64,000 nt of DNA from Pseudozyma flocculosa PF-1. Its lineage: Eukaryota; Basidiomycota; Ustilaginomycetes; Ustilaginales; Ustilaginaceae. Where the stretch lies: contig NW_006920874.1 of assembly GCF_000417875.1 (NCBI RefSeq), positions 162,019 to 226,018 on the forward strand. Direction: 5' to 3'. A program made the translations under genes and the position numbers. Positions 55,501-64,000 of the stretch are shown in pieces (the stretch's first letter is position 1; every line of letters starts with the position of its first letter). Under the pieces are notes generated by a model, which had not been told where the DNA came from, made no database searches, and saw only the letters and a program-made list of their open reading frames with translations.

Positions 55501-56039
55501 TCCCGTTTGCGTTTGCCCTCTACCTTGTCGAGGGCTGGATGCGACCGTGGCTGCTGCCCTTCTTCGTTCTGAGCTTCGAGATGTGGTGCCTAGCGCTCGT
55601 CTCGATCGTCGGGGCGGGCTCGCTGGGCCTCATGGTGGCGAGGCACCGGTCGGGCGACACGCACATCTTCAGCGCCATGTTCCAGCACGTCCTGTGGACG
55701 CCGCTCAACCTCGTCCTGGCCGCCTCGCTCTCGCTGCACCTGGCCGCCTCGCTGCTGGCCCACCTCTTCTCGATCCCGATCAGGTTCGGCGTACCGGCCA
55801 AAGACACGACGGCGACCAACTTCCTCGTCGAGGCACGTCTGGTCGTGCGCCGATGCTGGCCGACGATCCTCGTCTCGATGCTCTTGGTCGGCTGCATCGC
55901 CGTACTGGCCACGGACGCCGTGCCCTTCGGATGGCAGGTTGCTGAATGGCGCACCATCGTCCCGACGGCGTCTCTGGCCGTCTCAGCGCTCGTCGCTCCC
56001 GTTGTACTTAATCCGTCCCTGGTTCGTTTCTCATTCTGA
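52553..56039 (+). CDS. GT2-like glycosyltransferase paralogue with altered catalytic motifs
   Basis: Exons 52553-53329 and 53436-56039 (intron GTGCGT...CAG, 106 bases) give 1126 residues. A disordered Ser/Pro-rich N-terminus of about 260 residues is followed by the same soluble domain as in the 43-46 kb enzyme (ending VLVLWTESCGDLID versus ILIVWTEDGSQLLD). Membrane segments, a GT2 domain and a C-terminal membrane bundle follow. Compared with the intact paralogue, VYKE is VGCE (about 611-614), CDDG is AEDG (646-649) and the metal-binding DSD is DSN (747-749). AEDLNLAL and VDRWKQRY are kept. Activity is therefore doubtful, though the frame is fully open, which argues for a retained function such as a partner or regulatory subunit. 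Divergent from the altered GH16 gene. Confidence 0.85.
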
Positions 56040-57157
56040 GCCTGGCAGTATCGCTTCCTACCCTCTGGACGTTGGGGTTTTGAGCCCGCTCTTCTGGCGG
56101 CTTCAGCGGCGAGAAGGACCGAGCATTGGTGGCAACCTCTAAGCCCGTCATGACCAGCTTGTCCGTCGTTGCTCGAAGCCGCCGGGCGCATCGAGGATGC
56201 TCAGGGGCGGACCTATCTTCGCCGCACTGGCTCGCTGGGCCGGCTCATCGAGTCACCTCTCTTGCACATCTAGCACGCCTCTCCAGCTGGCGGCCTTGCC
56301 GTCTTGCAAACATCATGGTCAACGTCATCTGTTCGTCGTTGAGCCTCGCCCGTCTGACATGCGGAAGCCCGTCAGACATGCCGAGAAGCTGCGGCGGTGA
56401 TCATCGTCTCCCGCCCGTCTGTCTGTGCAATCCCATGGACGTGCGTGCCTCCCGCCATCGACGTCGTCCCACACTCGCCGGGGACGGGGACTGAGATGGG
56501 CTTGGGAGAGGGAAGAAGCATGGCTGCCGAGCATCGAGGCCGTTGAAGGGGCTGGCTGCTGTCAATGGCGTTGCCGCTGAGTCAAGGAGCGGTGCTTGTG
56601 CTCGTGCTTGTCTCTGTCTTTGTTGTTGGCCATCAGGGTTGCTGGCGAGACTGTTGTCGATTTTGTGGGCTGCCTGACTCAACCTGAAGCCCCACAGCTG
56701 AGGAGCTGGCCCCAGTGGCAGCTTGTTGCAGGCTACCAGTGGAGCAATGTTGCAGGGCAGCCAGTGATGAGCCATCAGGGCCTTGTGAAAGTGGGCTTTG
56801 TGGGTTGCTGCAGGGCAAGCTGCATGGGCTGGGCAAGCTGCAACTGCCTGCTCAAGACTGTGGCTCTTTGAGTAGTGAGATCAGTATGTTGAAGGTCATC
56901 AAGGAAGCAGCCCATGATGCAGAAGGCCATAAAACTTGCAATGACACCCCCACAACCAACAACAACAACAATGAATCTTTTGTTAGTGACACCTGTCCTT
57001 ATCACAGGGAATGCTCTTGTGTGTGCTTGAGGAAGGCTGGTCAGGCCCGTCTTGAGGTGAACCGAAGGCCCTCTTTTCATCTGGCCTCCGGTCCAAAAAA
57101 TCTGGGTGGTCAGCCCTAAAAAATGACCAGGAGCACATGTGAGCCAGAAAGACTCAC
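56040..57157. other. Intergenic; lower-GC DNA from about 56.5 kb
   Basis: No supported gene. From about 56560 the base composition shifts to TG/CA-rich, lower-GC sequence like that at 41-43 kb. I take it to be decayed mobile-element DNA. On the minus strand a frame at 56775-57080 lies just after the zinc-motif relic and may be another piece of the same element. Confidence 0.45.
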
Positions 57158-57716
57158 CTAGTCAGTAGTGGAGCGATCTGGGCAGTTGACAACCTTGTGG
57201 TCCAACTTGCACCTCTCACACACATGGCGCTTGTGGCAGCCAGCGCAGTGGAGGTGGTTCCACTTCCAGCACGTCGTCTTTTGAGACCGTCGGCTTGGCT
57301 GCTGTGCCGGCACCGGCGCCTTGAGGACAATCCTGCGGCAGAGCTGGGTGTCGATGGAACCCCACCTGGCTTGCCGATTGCCAAGTCTGGCGGCACAGAC
57401 AGCGACGTGGTAGTTGATCACAGCGGATTCCAAAAAGTCGTCAGATAGCTCCATCAGATGATCCAGGTGGTCGAGAAGAGCGGCAAGCTGGGTGGCCTCG
57501 ACGAAAAAGGCCTTGATTCCCCCAAAGGTGAGCCACAAGCTCATGACGATGCTGAAACGTGTCTTGCCACCAGGCGTATAGCGCCACGAGAGGGTGAAGA
57601 GCTCCTCGGCAGGTAATTCATCCCTGGCTACGCGCTCAACCAGGGGGCAGGGCAGGTGCTTTGAGGTCAACTGTGCAGTACAGATGCATCCTGTGGGACA
57701 TGCAGCCCCAACAGCA
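57158..57716 (-). pseudogene. Transposon-derived relic with zinc-binding motifs
   Basis: A minus-strand frame of about 185 codons has no ATG at its start. It contains the segment LFTLSWRYTPGGKTRFSIVM and ends with a C-X7-C-X2-C-X3-H cluster. Directly after that comes a zinc-knuckle-like C-X2-C-X3-H-X4-C (CERCKLDHKVVNC). Such a C-terminal pair of zinc motifs is familiar from gag-like proteins of fungal tyrosine-recombinase elements; the assignment is by pattern only. A GTGAGT directly after the stop may be an old intron. The setting is low-GC with a tandem duplication upstream, so I read it as a 5'-truncated element relic. Confidence 0.5.
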
Positions 57717-57733
57717 TCAGGCCTTGCCCATCA

Positions 57734-57889
57734 TGTCCCTGCTGCAAGCTAGCTTGATCAGTCAGCTTAAAAGGCCCTGTTGCTGCAGTCTGTGCTCATG
57801 TCAAGCTGAGCTGTCCCTGCTGCAAGCTAGCTTGATCAGTCAGCTTGAAAGGCCCTGTTGCTGTAGTCTGTGCTCATGTCAAGCTGAGC
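57734..57889. repeat. 78-bp tandem duplication, two near-identical copies
   Basis: Copies 57734-57811 and 57812-57889 differ at two positions only, A/G and C/T, both transitions. Being a multiple of 3, the duplication leaves both strands open and makes a doubled 26-residue string on the plus strand. Its near-identity in otherwise decayed DNA points to a recent event. Confidence 0.9.
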
Positions 57890-58042
57890 TGTCATCATGC
57901 TGCCTGGTGGCAACATCCTGTCGCTGGTTGCGACATCCCAGCATGCTTTTGCTCGAGGGGCGGACCTCGAGGATATACCAAAAAAATAATGGGTTGTTTT
58001 TGCGAAATATAATTTATTCCGCTGACCACCGCAGCATCACCA

Positions 58043-58144
58043 GCCTCGTTAGCGTAGTTGGATTATCGCATCTGTCTAATACAGCGTGCCTCAGCATCAG
58101 CTGAGTTAAACAGAAGGTCACTAGTTCGAGCCTAGTACGGGGCA
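58043..58144 (+). tRNA. tRNA-Ile (AAT anticodon) with a 27-base intron
   Basis: The acceptor stem GCCTCGT (58043-58049) pairs with ACGGGGC (58137-58143) with one G-U pair; discriminator A58144. The D arm contains AGTTGGA. The anticodon stem TCTGT pairs with ACAGA; the loop is CT-AAT-A with anticodon 58078-58080. The intron 58082-58108 sits at the canonical place, one base after the anticodon. The T arm ACTAG-TTCGAGC-CTAGT pairs perfectly. No CCA is encoded, and a T-rich stretch (TTATTTTTGG) follows as a likely Pol III terminator. Confidence 0.93.
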
Positions 58145-59307
58145 ATTATTTTTGGATTTCGATTCGCTGCGATTTTCCGCGGCATTTCTTGCAGCATTTC
58201 CGAGCGGTGCGTCGAGGCCGACGCCACCTCGCTCGCCTGGCCGTCCTGTTCTAGCCGGTGCACAAATGCCCTGCAACCAGAGAGCGGCTAGCCCTCGGCG
58301 TGCCAGCTGTGAACCATCACGTGGACTGCCGCTTCCGACACAGATCCTAAACGAGGCCCTGCTCAAGGAGCAAGCAGTCCGGTGGCTCAGCAGGTGCGCG
58401 ACACTGGGCTGCCGGCGACTGGGCCTACTGATTATTGTCTCCAAGGCGTGCTTTGGTGGGGTGCCGACGTGCTTGACAGGGCTCGCCAGTGGGATTGAAC
58501 CGGTGGTGCTGGGGGTGGGCGCAGACACGGGCGGCCGCTCGCGGAGAATTCAAAAGAATAATGCATACAATAATGCAGCAGCCGAGCGGCAACCTGCGCC
58601 GCGGTCCTCGGCCGACGGTACGGCATCTTCCGCATTATATTTATTATTTGCCACGCCCAACCCTGCCTGCCTCTACAGTATCTGCCTTTGTCGGCTTGGC
58701 CTTGCTTGCTTATCGCCTCGCCTCGCCTTGCCTGGCCTCGCCTCGTTTTATCGCTTGCCCTTGCCTTGAAACGACCACCACAACACCCCTGCGATGGCGT
58801 ATCCAGCCCCACGAGCCCGGCCCAGCTATCCTGGAGCGCGACCCGCTGCGGCCATTCCCGCTGCAACGACATCCCCATTCGCGGCTGCCCGCTTCGGCTT
58901 CGCATCGCTGGCTCTTCGTCAGCACGCACAGCTGCTGGTACGTACGTAGCCGACCAGCTGCTCGTCGCCGCCATCGCGTGCTCGCCTCTCTATCTATGCA
59001 CCCGATGCCGCGAGGACATCGCGTGCCTGGCCCTCGACTGCTACGCTACCAAATTAAGCTGCACCGCTCCCTTCGACCGGCAATCTCGCCTACAGCCCTC
59101 GACTCTTGCTCGACACCGTCGTTCGGCATGGCCTGCTCCGAGGCTCGACCAGCACACGGCCTGGCAAAGGCCTGGTTCTCGCCGATCCAGCTATAAGGTC
59201 GTCTCCTCACAGGCCTGCGCACATCCTGCTCGCCCCTTTGCCCACCTTCATACTACTGATCTGTTCTGTTCCGGCAAGGAAACCGACCGCCCTAGTCGAC
59301 CGCAGTG
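58145..59307. other. Intergenic region upstream of the OPT transporter
   Basis: No supported gene. A GGATTGAACCGG sequence near 58492 resembles a minus-strand tRNA B box, but its arms do not pair. GCCTTGCCTGGCCTCG-type repeats occur near 58690-58770. A CTATAAGG box (59191-59198) lies about 115 bases before the OPT start. Confidence 0.45.
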
Positions 59308-61725
59308 ATGTCACCCCGTTCGCCACCTCCCCTCGACCACGATGCTCTCGCCGTCCTGCCAACCGTGCCTGCTGTCGAAGACGCCGGTCTCAGGCCACCC
59401 AGCAGCGGGGCCGCTTCGGAAAAGGGCCTCTCCAACGGCGACTGCGACGGCAAGCCGGCAACATCGTCGCCGCATCCGCCGCACATTTCCCTCGACAAGG
59501 ATCACCTCGACGAGAAGCGCGTCGATGTCGTCGCAGAGGAGACAAGCTCGCTCGCCAGCGACGAGCACGTCATCACCACCGGCCAGGACGTGTCCGACAT
59601 GCTCATCAGCGACCGCGACGACGGCGACGCGTGCTGGACGCTGCGCAGCGTCCTCCTGAGCCTCGTCGGCGCCTCGTTCCAGGCCGTCATGACCGTAATC
59701 TACCGCTTTAAGCCGACGCAGGTCGACATCTCGTCAACTTTTCTCGTCCTCCTCATCTGGGCCCTCGGCGTCGCCTGGGCCAAGCTGCTCCCCACCCGCG
59801 ACAGCCTCGAGCGGCGCTACGGCAAGGGCAGGCTCCCCGCTCGCATCGTCGCCCTCGCCCACGCCGTCAATCCAGGCCCGTTCGGCCTGAAGGAACACGT
59901 TGTGGCCACCATCGCCGCCACGTCGGCGTCGGGCGCATCCCAGGCCATCGACGTCTTCACCACCCAGAAGCTCTTCTACCCCGCCAACACGGTCACTGCC
60001 ACCACCGCCGTGCTGGGCACCGTCTCGATCAGCATGTTCGGCTACGGGCTCGCTGGGTTCTTCAGACCCATTCTCGTGTACCCTTCTCAGATGGTGTTCT
60101 GGTCCCAGCTGCCTACAATCGACGTCTTCCAGGTGCTCCACTGGGGTGAAGTCGCCCGCAACGCCCGGCGCACGAAGATATTCTGGTTCAGTCTGGCGGG
60201 AATGGGCGTCTTTGAGGTCTTCCCAGCTTACATCGCGCCCTGGCTCAACTCGATCTCGGTGCCCTGCCTGGCCGCCATCAAGGCCACCGGCCAGACGGCG
60301 CGGACCCTCACCAACGTCTTCGGAGGCTCCAACTCCAACGAGGGCCTCGGCCTGCTGAGTGTCAGCCTCGACTGGCAGTACATCACCAGCAGCGCCACCT
60401 CGCTCCCGCTCAAGCAGCAGGGCAACGCTTGGATCGGCATCGCCATCTGCTACGTCGCCATGGCCGCCATCTACTATAGCAACACCTGGTCCGCCAAGAC
60501 CTTCCCGTTCATGTCGACGTCGCTCTTCTCGTCGGACGGGTCAAAGTACCCGCAGAACTCGGTGTTCGTCGGCGGCGTCCTCGACCGCACGCGGCTGGCC
60601 CAGCACGGCTTCCCCTCGGTCGCCGGCACGTACGCCTGGGGCATGCTGGCGCGCAACCTGGCCATCGGCGGCATGATCGCCCACGTCATCCTCTTTTGGG
60701 GCAGGGACGTCATCGTGGCCATCAAGCAGAGCCGGAATCGCAGCCAGCCGGACCGCCACTGGATCGCCATGCAGCGCTACCGCGGGGCGCCGTGGTGGTG
60801 GTACGCCGCGTGCATCCTTATCTCGTTCGTCCTCGGCCTCGTCATCTCGATCACGGAGAACACGACGCTGCAGCCGGGAAGCTACATGGGATCGCTCGCC
60901 GTCGGTTCCATCATCGCCCCCTTTTCCGCCGTCCTCTACGCCATCCTCGGCAACGGGATCAGCACCAACCAGCTTGTCAAGATGGTCGCCGGCGTCATCT
61001 CGCCCGGCAGGCCCCTGGCCAACCTCTACTTCTACGCCTGGTCCCACGAAATCATCTCGCAGTCGATCAACTTTTCCGGCGACCTCAAGCTCGGCCAGTA
61101 CCTCAAGATCCCGCCGCGCACCATGTTCGTGACCCAGGTCATTGGGACCATCTACGGTGCCGCCGTCTCGTACGCTGTCATGACGTCGATTGTCTCGCAG
61201 AAGCTCGAGGTGCTCCTTGACCAGAACGGCAGCAGCGCCTGGTCGGGCGCCTACTTCCAGTCGCTCAACGCTTCGGCCGTCACCTGGTCGCTAGCAAAAT
61301 ACATGTACGGGTCCAAGACGCCGTACTTTGTGATCCCCATGGCCGTCCTCATCGGTATGGCCGCCGTTGTCGTCCACTGGATCATCCACCGTCGCTTCCC
61401 GACTGTGGCGGGCTACTCGACGTCGGACCTGGTGCTGCCCACCGTCTTCCTCTACTCGGCCTGGCTGACGTCGGGCCAGAACTGCATTATGCTCTCCACC
61501 ATCCTCGTCGGCGTCGTCTCGCAGGTCGTCGTCCGCACCCGCTTCCCGCGCCTCTTTCGCGACTACAACTACCTCGTCGGCGCCGGGCTCGACGGCGGCG
61601 CGCTCATCGCCATGTTTGTCCTGTCGTTTGCCGTCCTTGGAGCTGCCGGCCGACCCAAGCCGTTTCCGACGTGGTTTGGCAACGCCGATGGCTACGCGGA
61701 CCACTGCCCAAAGCCCCACTCGTAG
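59308..61725 (+). CDS. Oligopeptide transporter (OPT family)
   Basis: A single exon encodes 805 residues; the ATG at 59308 follows a likely TATA box by about 115 bases. A hydrophilic N-terminus of about 110 residues is followed by about 14-16 membrane segments. Family signatures are present: NPGPFGLKEH (about 191-200), ISMFGYGLAGFFRPILVYP and the late LYFYAWSHE-LKLGQYLKIPPR region. The length is normal for fungal members, which import tetra- and pentapeptides, glutathione or metal-chelate peptides across the plasma membrane with protons. No intron is seen, unlike most neighbours. I see no functional link to the flanking GT2/GH16 genes. Confidence 0.92.
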   Translation: MSPRSPPPLDHDALAVLPTVPAVEDAGLRPPSSGAASEKGLSNGDCDGKPATSSPHPPHISLDKDHLDEKRVDVVAEETSSLASDEHVITTGQDVSDMLISDRDDGDACWTLRSVLLSLVGASFQAVMTVIYRFKPTQVDISSTFLVLLIWALGVAWAKLLPTRDSLERRYGKGRLPARIVALAHAVNPGPFGLKEHVVATIAATSASGASQAIDVFTTQKLFYPANTVTATTAVLGTVSISMFGYGLAGFFRPILVYPSQMVFWSQLPTIDVFQVLHWGEVARNARRTKIFWFSLAGMGVFEVFPAYIAPWLNSISVPCLAAIKATGQTARTLTNVFGGSNSNEGLGLLSVSLDWQYITSSATSLPLKQQGNAWIGIAICYVAMAAIYYSNTWSAKTFPFMSTSLFSSDGSKYPQNSVFVGGVLDRTRLAQHGFPSVAGTYAWGMLARNLAIGGMIAHVILFWGRDVIVAIKQSRNRSQPDRHWIAMQRYRGAPWWWYAACILISFVLGLVISITENTTLQPGSYMGSLAVGSIIAPFSAVLYAILGNGISTNQLVKMVAGVISPGRPLANLYFYAWSHEIISQSINFSGDLKLGQYLKIPPRTMFVTQVIGTIYGAAVSYAVMTSIVSQKLEVLLDQNGSSAWSGAYFQSLNASAVTWSLAKYMYGSKTPYFVIPMAVLIGMAAVVVHWIIHRRFPTVAGYSTSDLVLPTVFLYSAWLTSGQNCIMLSTILVGVVSQVVVRTRFPRLFRDYNYLVGAGLDGGALIAMFVLSFAVLGAAGRPKPFPTWFGNADGYADHCPKPHS

Positions 61726-63886
61726 CCGGCCCTTGCCTTAGCGATCGTGCCGCACATTCTGTGCTTGCCCTCTTGTGTCCCCCATTCCCCTGCCGATGAC
61801 CACGACCGACTGCCTGATGAGACCTTGCAACGACGAATCAGCCTTTCACGAGCACTCACAATGATGCTGCGGCACCTCGAGAGATAAGAATCGAGCTTGC
61901 CACTAGTGGCCGTCCTGGCGTGGGTCACCTGCCCTTTCGTGACCCTCGAACAAGCTTCCTGAAATTGGCGTCGAGGCGGTGAAAGCAGACCCCAAAGAGT
62001 TTGGCCGTGGCGATCGCCGGCAGGTCAGCTGCGCTGGCGCCTGTGGCTGCCCCGTGGCTGTGCCTGCCCCTGTGGCTTCCCCATGGCTGCGATTGCGCCT
62101 GTGCCCGTGGCTGTCGCGGTGGTAGCTGGAGTCATCGTGGTTTGCATGGCGTTGGTGGCTAGCCGGAGATAGGGGCGCAGGCAGGATGGGGCAGGTCAGA
62201 GCAGACCCCGGTATGGCTGGTGGCTTGGTAGGTGGTGGCGATGGTGAGGTGGACGCGCGGCGGACGTCTCTGCCTGCTTCCTTGACCTCGCCCGCCACGC
62301 ACCTCAGGCGGCTTTGCTGGGCTGGCCAGGCTGGGCGGATCAGGCGCCCCGGGGGGAGGAAAAAAAAAATCCAGGCGCGGCTGCAGCTTGGCAACCGGCC
62401 TGCGCGCACTGCTCAATTCGGAAGGAGCAAGCATGCTTTTTGCCTGTGGTCGGGTTGCAGAGACAGGCCGTAGATGAACCCCAGGGTCAGAGGGGTGTGA
62501 AAAGGGTACGGGCGGCAGTTCAGGCCACGGCGTGGGCAACGACAGGCCGCAGATGGAATCCAAGACCAGGCGCGCGTGAAACGGGGTTCTATGAACGGAG
62601 GTCGAGGCCAGCAGACCAGAGGGCGCCACGTCCCGGGGCTGAAGCTTTCCTCCTACCTGCTGGCCGGATTGTGTGCCGAGGGCTCAGGAACATACGCCCG
62701 GTCTCGAAAATCGAATGGCGCGTGGCAGGCGGCTATGTCTCGCCGTACCTGCGTCTGGGCGTCCATAGATATGATACGCGCTCTTCCCACGCACACACAT
62801 AGCATACACCTACGCAAGGAGCCTGCCGCGCTCGATCGATGCTGCCGACGGCCTCTGCCCTTGCACAGCCATTCCCCTTCCAAATTTGGCCTCGAACGCG
62901 ACCGGCATCGTTGTCCGGCTACATTCGACGAATCACAGGGCGCCGAGGGCCCACCAACTGACCCAAACAGGAAAGACGAGGGCAACTCAGCGGCAGAGAA
63001 ATCCTCGTGTTGGCCCCTCCTCTGCTTTGCCGGCGCCTCGCCGCCGCCTCGCCCGTGTGCGCGGCTGCCGCCCTCCTGCTCGCTCTCTGCAGCGAGGCCC
63101 TGCCCTCCCTCCAGCGTGGCAGGCAGGGCTGCCAGTGTCGACGTGGCACCCCCCCTTCCAGCGTGGCAGGGCTGCCAGCGTCGACGTGGCACCCCCTTTC
63201 CAGCGTGGAAGGGCTGCCAGCGTCGACGTCTCTCCAGCCAGCGGAAAAGGGTTAAAAGGGGAGACATTTGGAGCTTTCCTTCTTCCCTCCTTTCCCCATC
63301 ATCCCTCGCCATCTTCCCGCTCCCCCCTCTATCCTCTCTCAGCCTTTCGCTCGACGCACCTCTCCTCCATCCCTCTCCTCCATCCCTCTCCTCCATCCCT
63401 CAGCCCCGGCTGAGCTCCGTCCACCAGGCATCGCCCGCGGCTCGCTCTTCTCGACCTTCGATCGCATCCTTACCTTACCTCTCGTCGGCCTCCTCTTTCA
63501 GGCGTCCGTCTCGAGCTTCGTGAGTCCCCCGTCGGCCCGTCATCCCGACCCCCCTCGCCGCCATCCCGCATCGTGTCCAGCGTACTGATCCTGCCGACGC
63601 ACTCTTCTCTTACAGCCGCCCCGCTCCCGCCACACAGGATCCATCTCGCGCGCTCGCTCGGTCCCTTCAGCCCCTTGCCACGTCGACCTCGACCTCGTGA
63701 GTGCAAGTGATCCATCTGCTGTGCTCTCCTCAACCTCGCTCACTTGACTTCCCTCCCATTCTGCCCTTGCCTTCCCTCATACATCCGTCACCACAGTGTC
63801 GTCCCAGGCTGTCGACGGTGGCGCCGGACTCGCCCTCGCCTCCAGACCCGCGCTTGGACCCGTGCACCTCGGACAAGATCAGCACC
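61726..63886. other. Intergenic region and probable leader of the right-edge gene
   Basis: No supported gene from 61726 to about 63250. TTAAAAG near 63252 could be a TATA box. The CT-rich sequence after it has two good intron-like intervals, 63520-63615 and 63697-63796 (GTGAGT...CAG in both), ahead of the ATG at 63887. Both splices keep one open frame that joins the ATG frame, but no earlier ATG was found in it. Confidence 0.45.
63111..63235. repeat. Tandem repeat, 3 copies of 42-47 bp
   Basis: Units start at 63111, 63158 and 63200 with CCAGCGTGG, then GGCTGCCAGCGTCGACGTGGCACCCC. Just downstream, CTCCTCCATCCCT is repeated four times near 63358-63403. Confidence 0.85.
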
Positions 63887-64000
63887 ATGTCGTCCCTGCC
63901 TGCCGTCGGTGGCGCTCGACCCGCTGGATCCGCCTCTCCCGTCAACGTCGCCCAGGACCAGGCCACCCGAGGACGTCAGCACCGAGGCGCGACATCGACG
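63887..64000 (+). CDS. 5' end of an unidentified gene (cut by the window edge)
   Basis: The ATG at 63887 opens a frame that reaches the window end after 38 codons (MSSLPAVGGARPAGSASPVN and on), low-complexity and typical of a disordered N-terminus. Two upstream intron-like intervals and a CT-rich leader support a real transcript. Nothing can be said about function. Confidence 0.4.
   Translation, partial: MSSLPAVGGARPAGSASPVNVAQDQATRGRQHRGATST

Noticed and set aside
58480..58510. tRNA B-box-like sequence on the minus strand
   Set aside because: The flanking bases do not form a T stem, and no acceptor or anticodon arm can be paired.
1..64000. CRISPR arrays, telomeric TTAGGG repeats, rRNA genes
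   Set aside because: None seen. The tandem repeats present have no spacer structure, and no run of telomere repeats occurs at either end.

Overview
The window looks like nuclear DNA of a basidiomycete fungus, probably smut-like (Ustilaginomycotina); the order is an inference and is not proven here. The reasons are GC-rich coding sequence, short introns (about 60-110 bases) that mostly start with GTGAGT or GTGAGC, TATA boxes 55-210 bases ahead of several start codons, and fungal gene families: a Fungal_trans regulator, an NRPS-like reductase, a Dal5-type MFS carrier, membrane-anchored GH16 enzymes, GT2 polysaccharide synthases and an OPT transporter. Starts and splice sites were worked out by eye from reading frame and consensus.

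0-15.6 kb is gene-poor and repeat-rich. It holds two intact small secreted cysteine-rich proteins (5.1 and 14.8 kb), a decayed relative of the first (3.4-3.95 kb, minus strand), and a diverged segmental copy (12.5-13.6 kb) of the block that carries the second gene plus the 3' end of the neighbouring NRPS-like gene. Between them lie minisatellites and a family of short dispersed elements that share a near-perfect 27-base hairpin, a TTTATTTTGT box, a purine tract and a TATA-like box.

15.6-29.5 kb holds four genes that could work together: an NRPS-like adenylation/carrier/reductase enzyme (-), a C2H2 plus Fungal_trans regulator (+), an aldo-keto reductase (-) and an MFS transporter (+). An activated acid could be reduced to an aldehyde and then to an alcohol, with local regulation and transport. 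A secreted protein gene (30.5 kb, -) follows.

33.5-36.2 kb carries an 871-residue protein of unknown function. At least one, probably two, heavily decayed relatives lie at 41-42.9 kb in lower-GC DNA, so the family is multicopy and possibly mobile.

43.2-56.0 kb is the most striking part: GT2 (-), GH16 (+), GH16 (-), GT2 (+). It reads as an inverted duplication of a divergent glycosyltransferase/glycosidase pair. The left pair keeps its catalytic motifs. In the right pair the GH16 protein has Ser in place of a catalytic Glu and the GT2 protein has Asp-Ser-Asn in place of Asp-Ser-Asp.

56.5-58.2 kb holds a low-GC transposon relic with zinc-binding motifs, a recent 78-bp tandem duplication and an intron-containing tRNA-Ile(AAT). 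An intronless OPT transporter follows at 59.3-61.7 kb. A gene with a long, probably intron-containing leader starts at the right edge.
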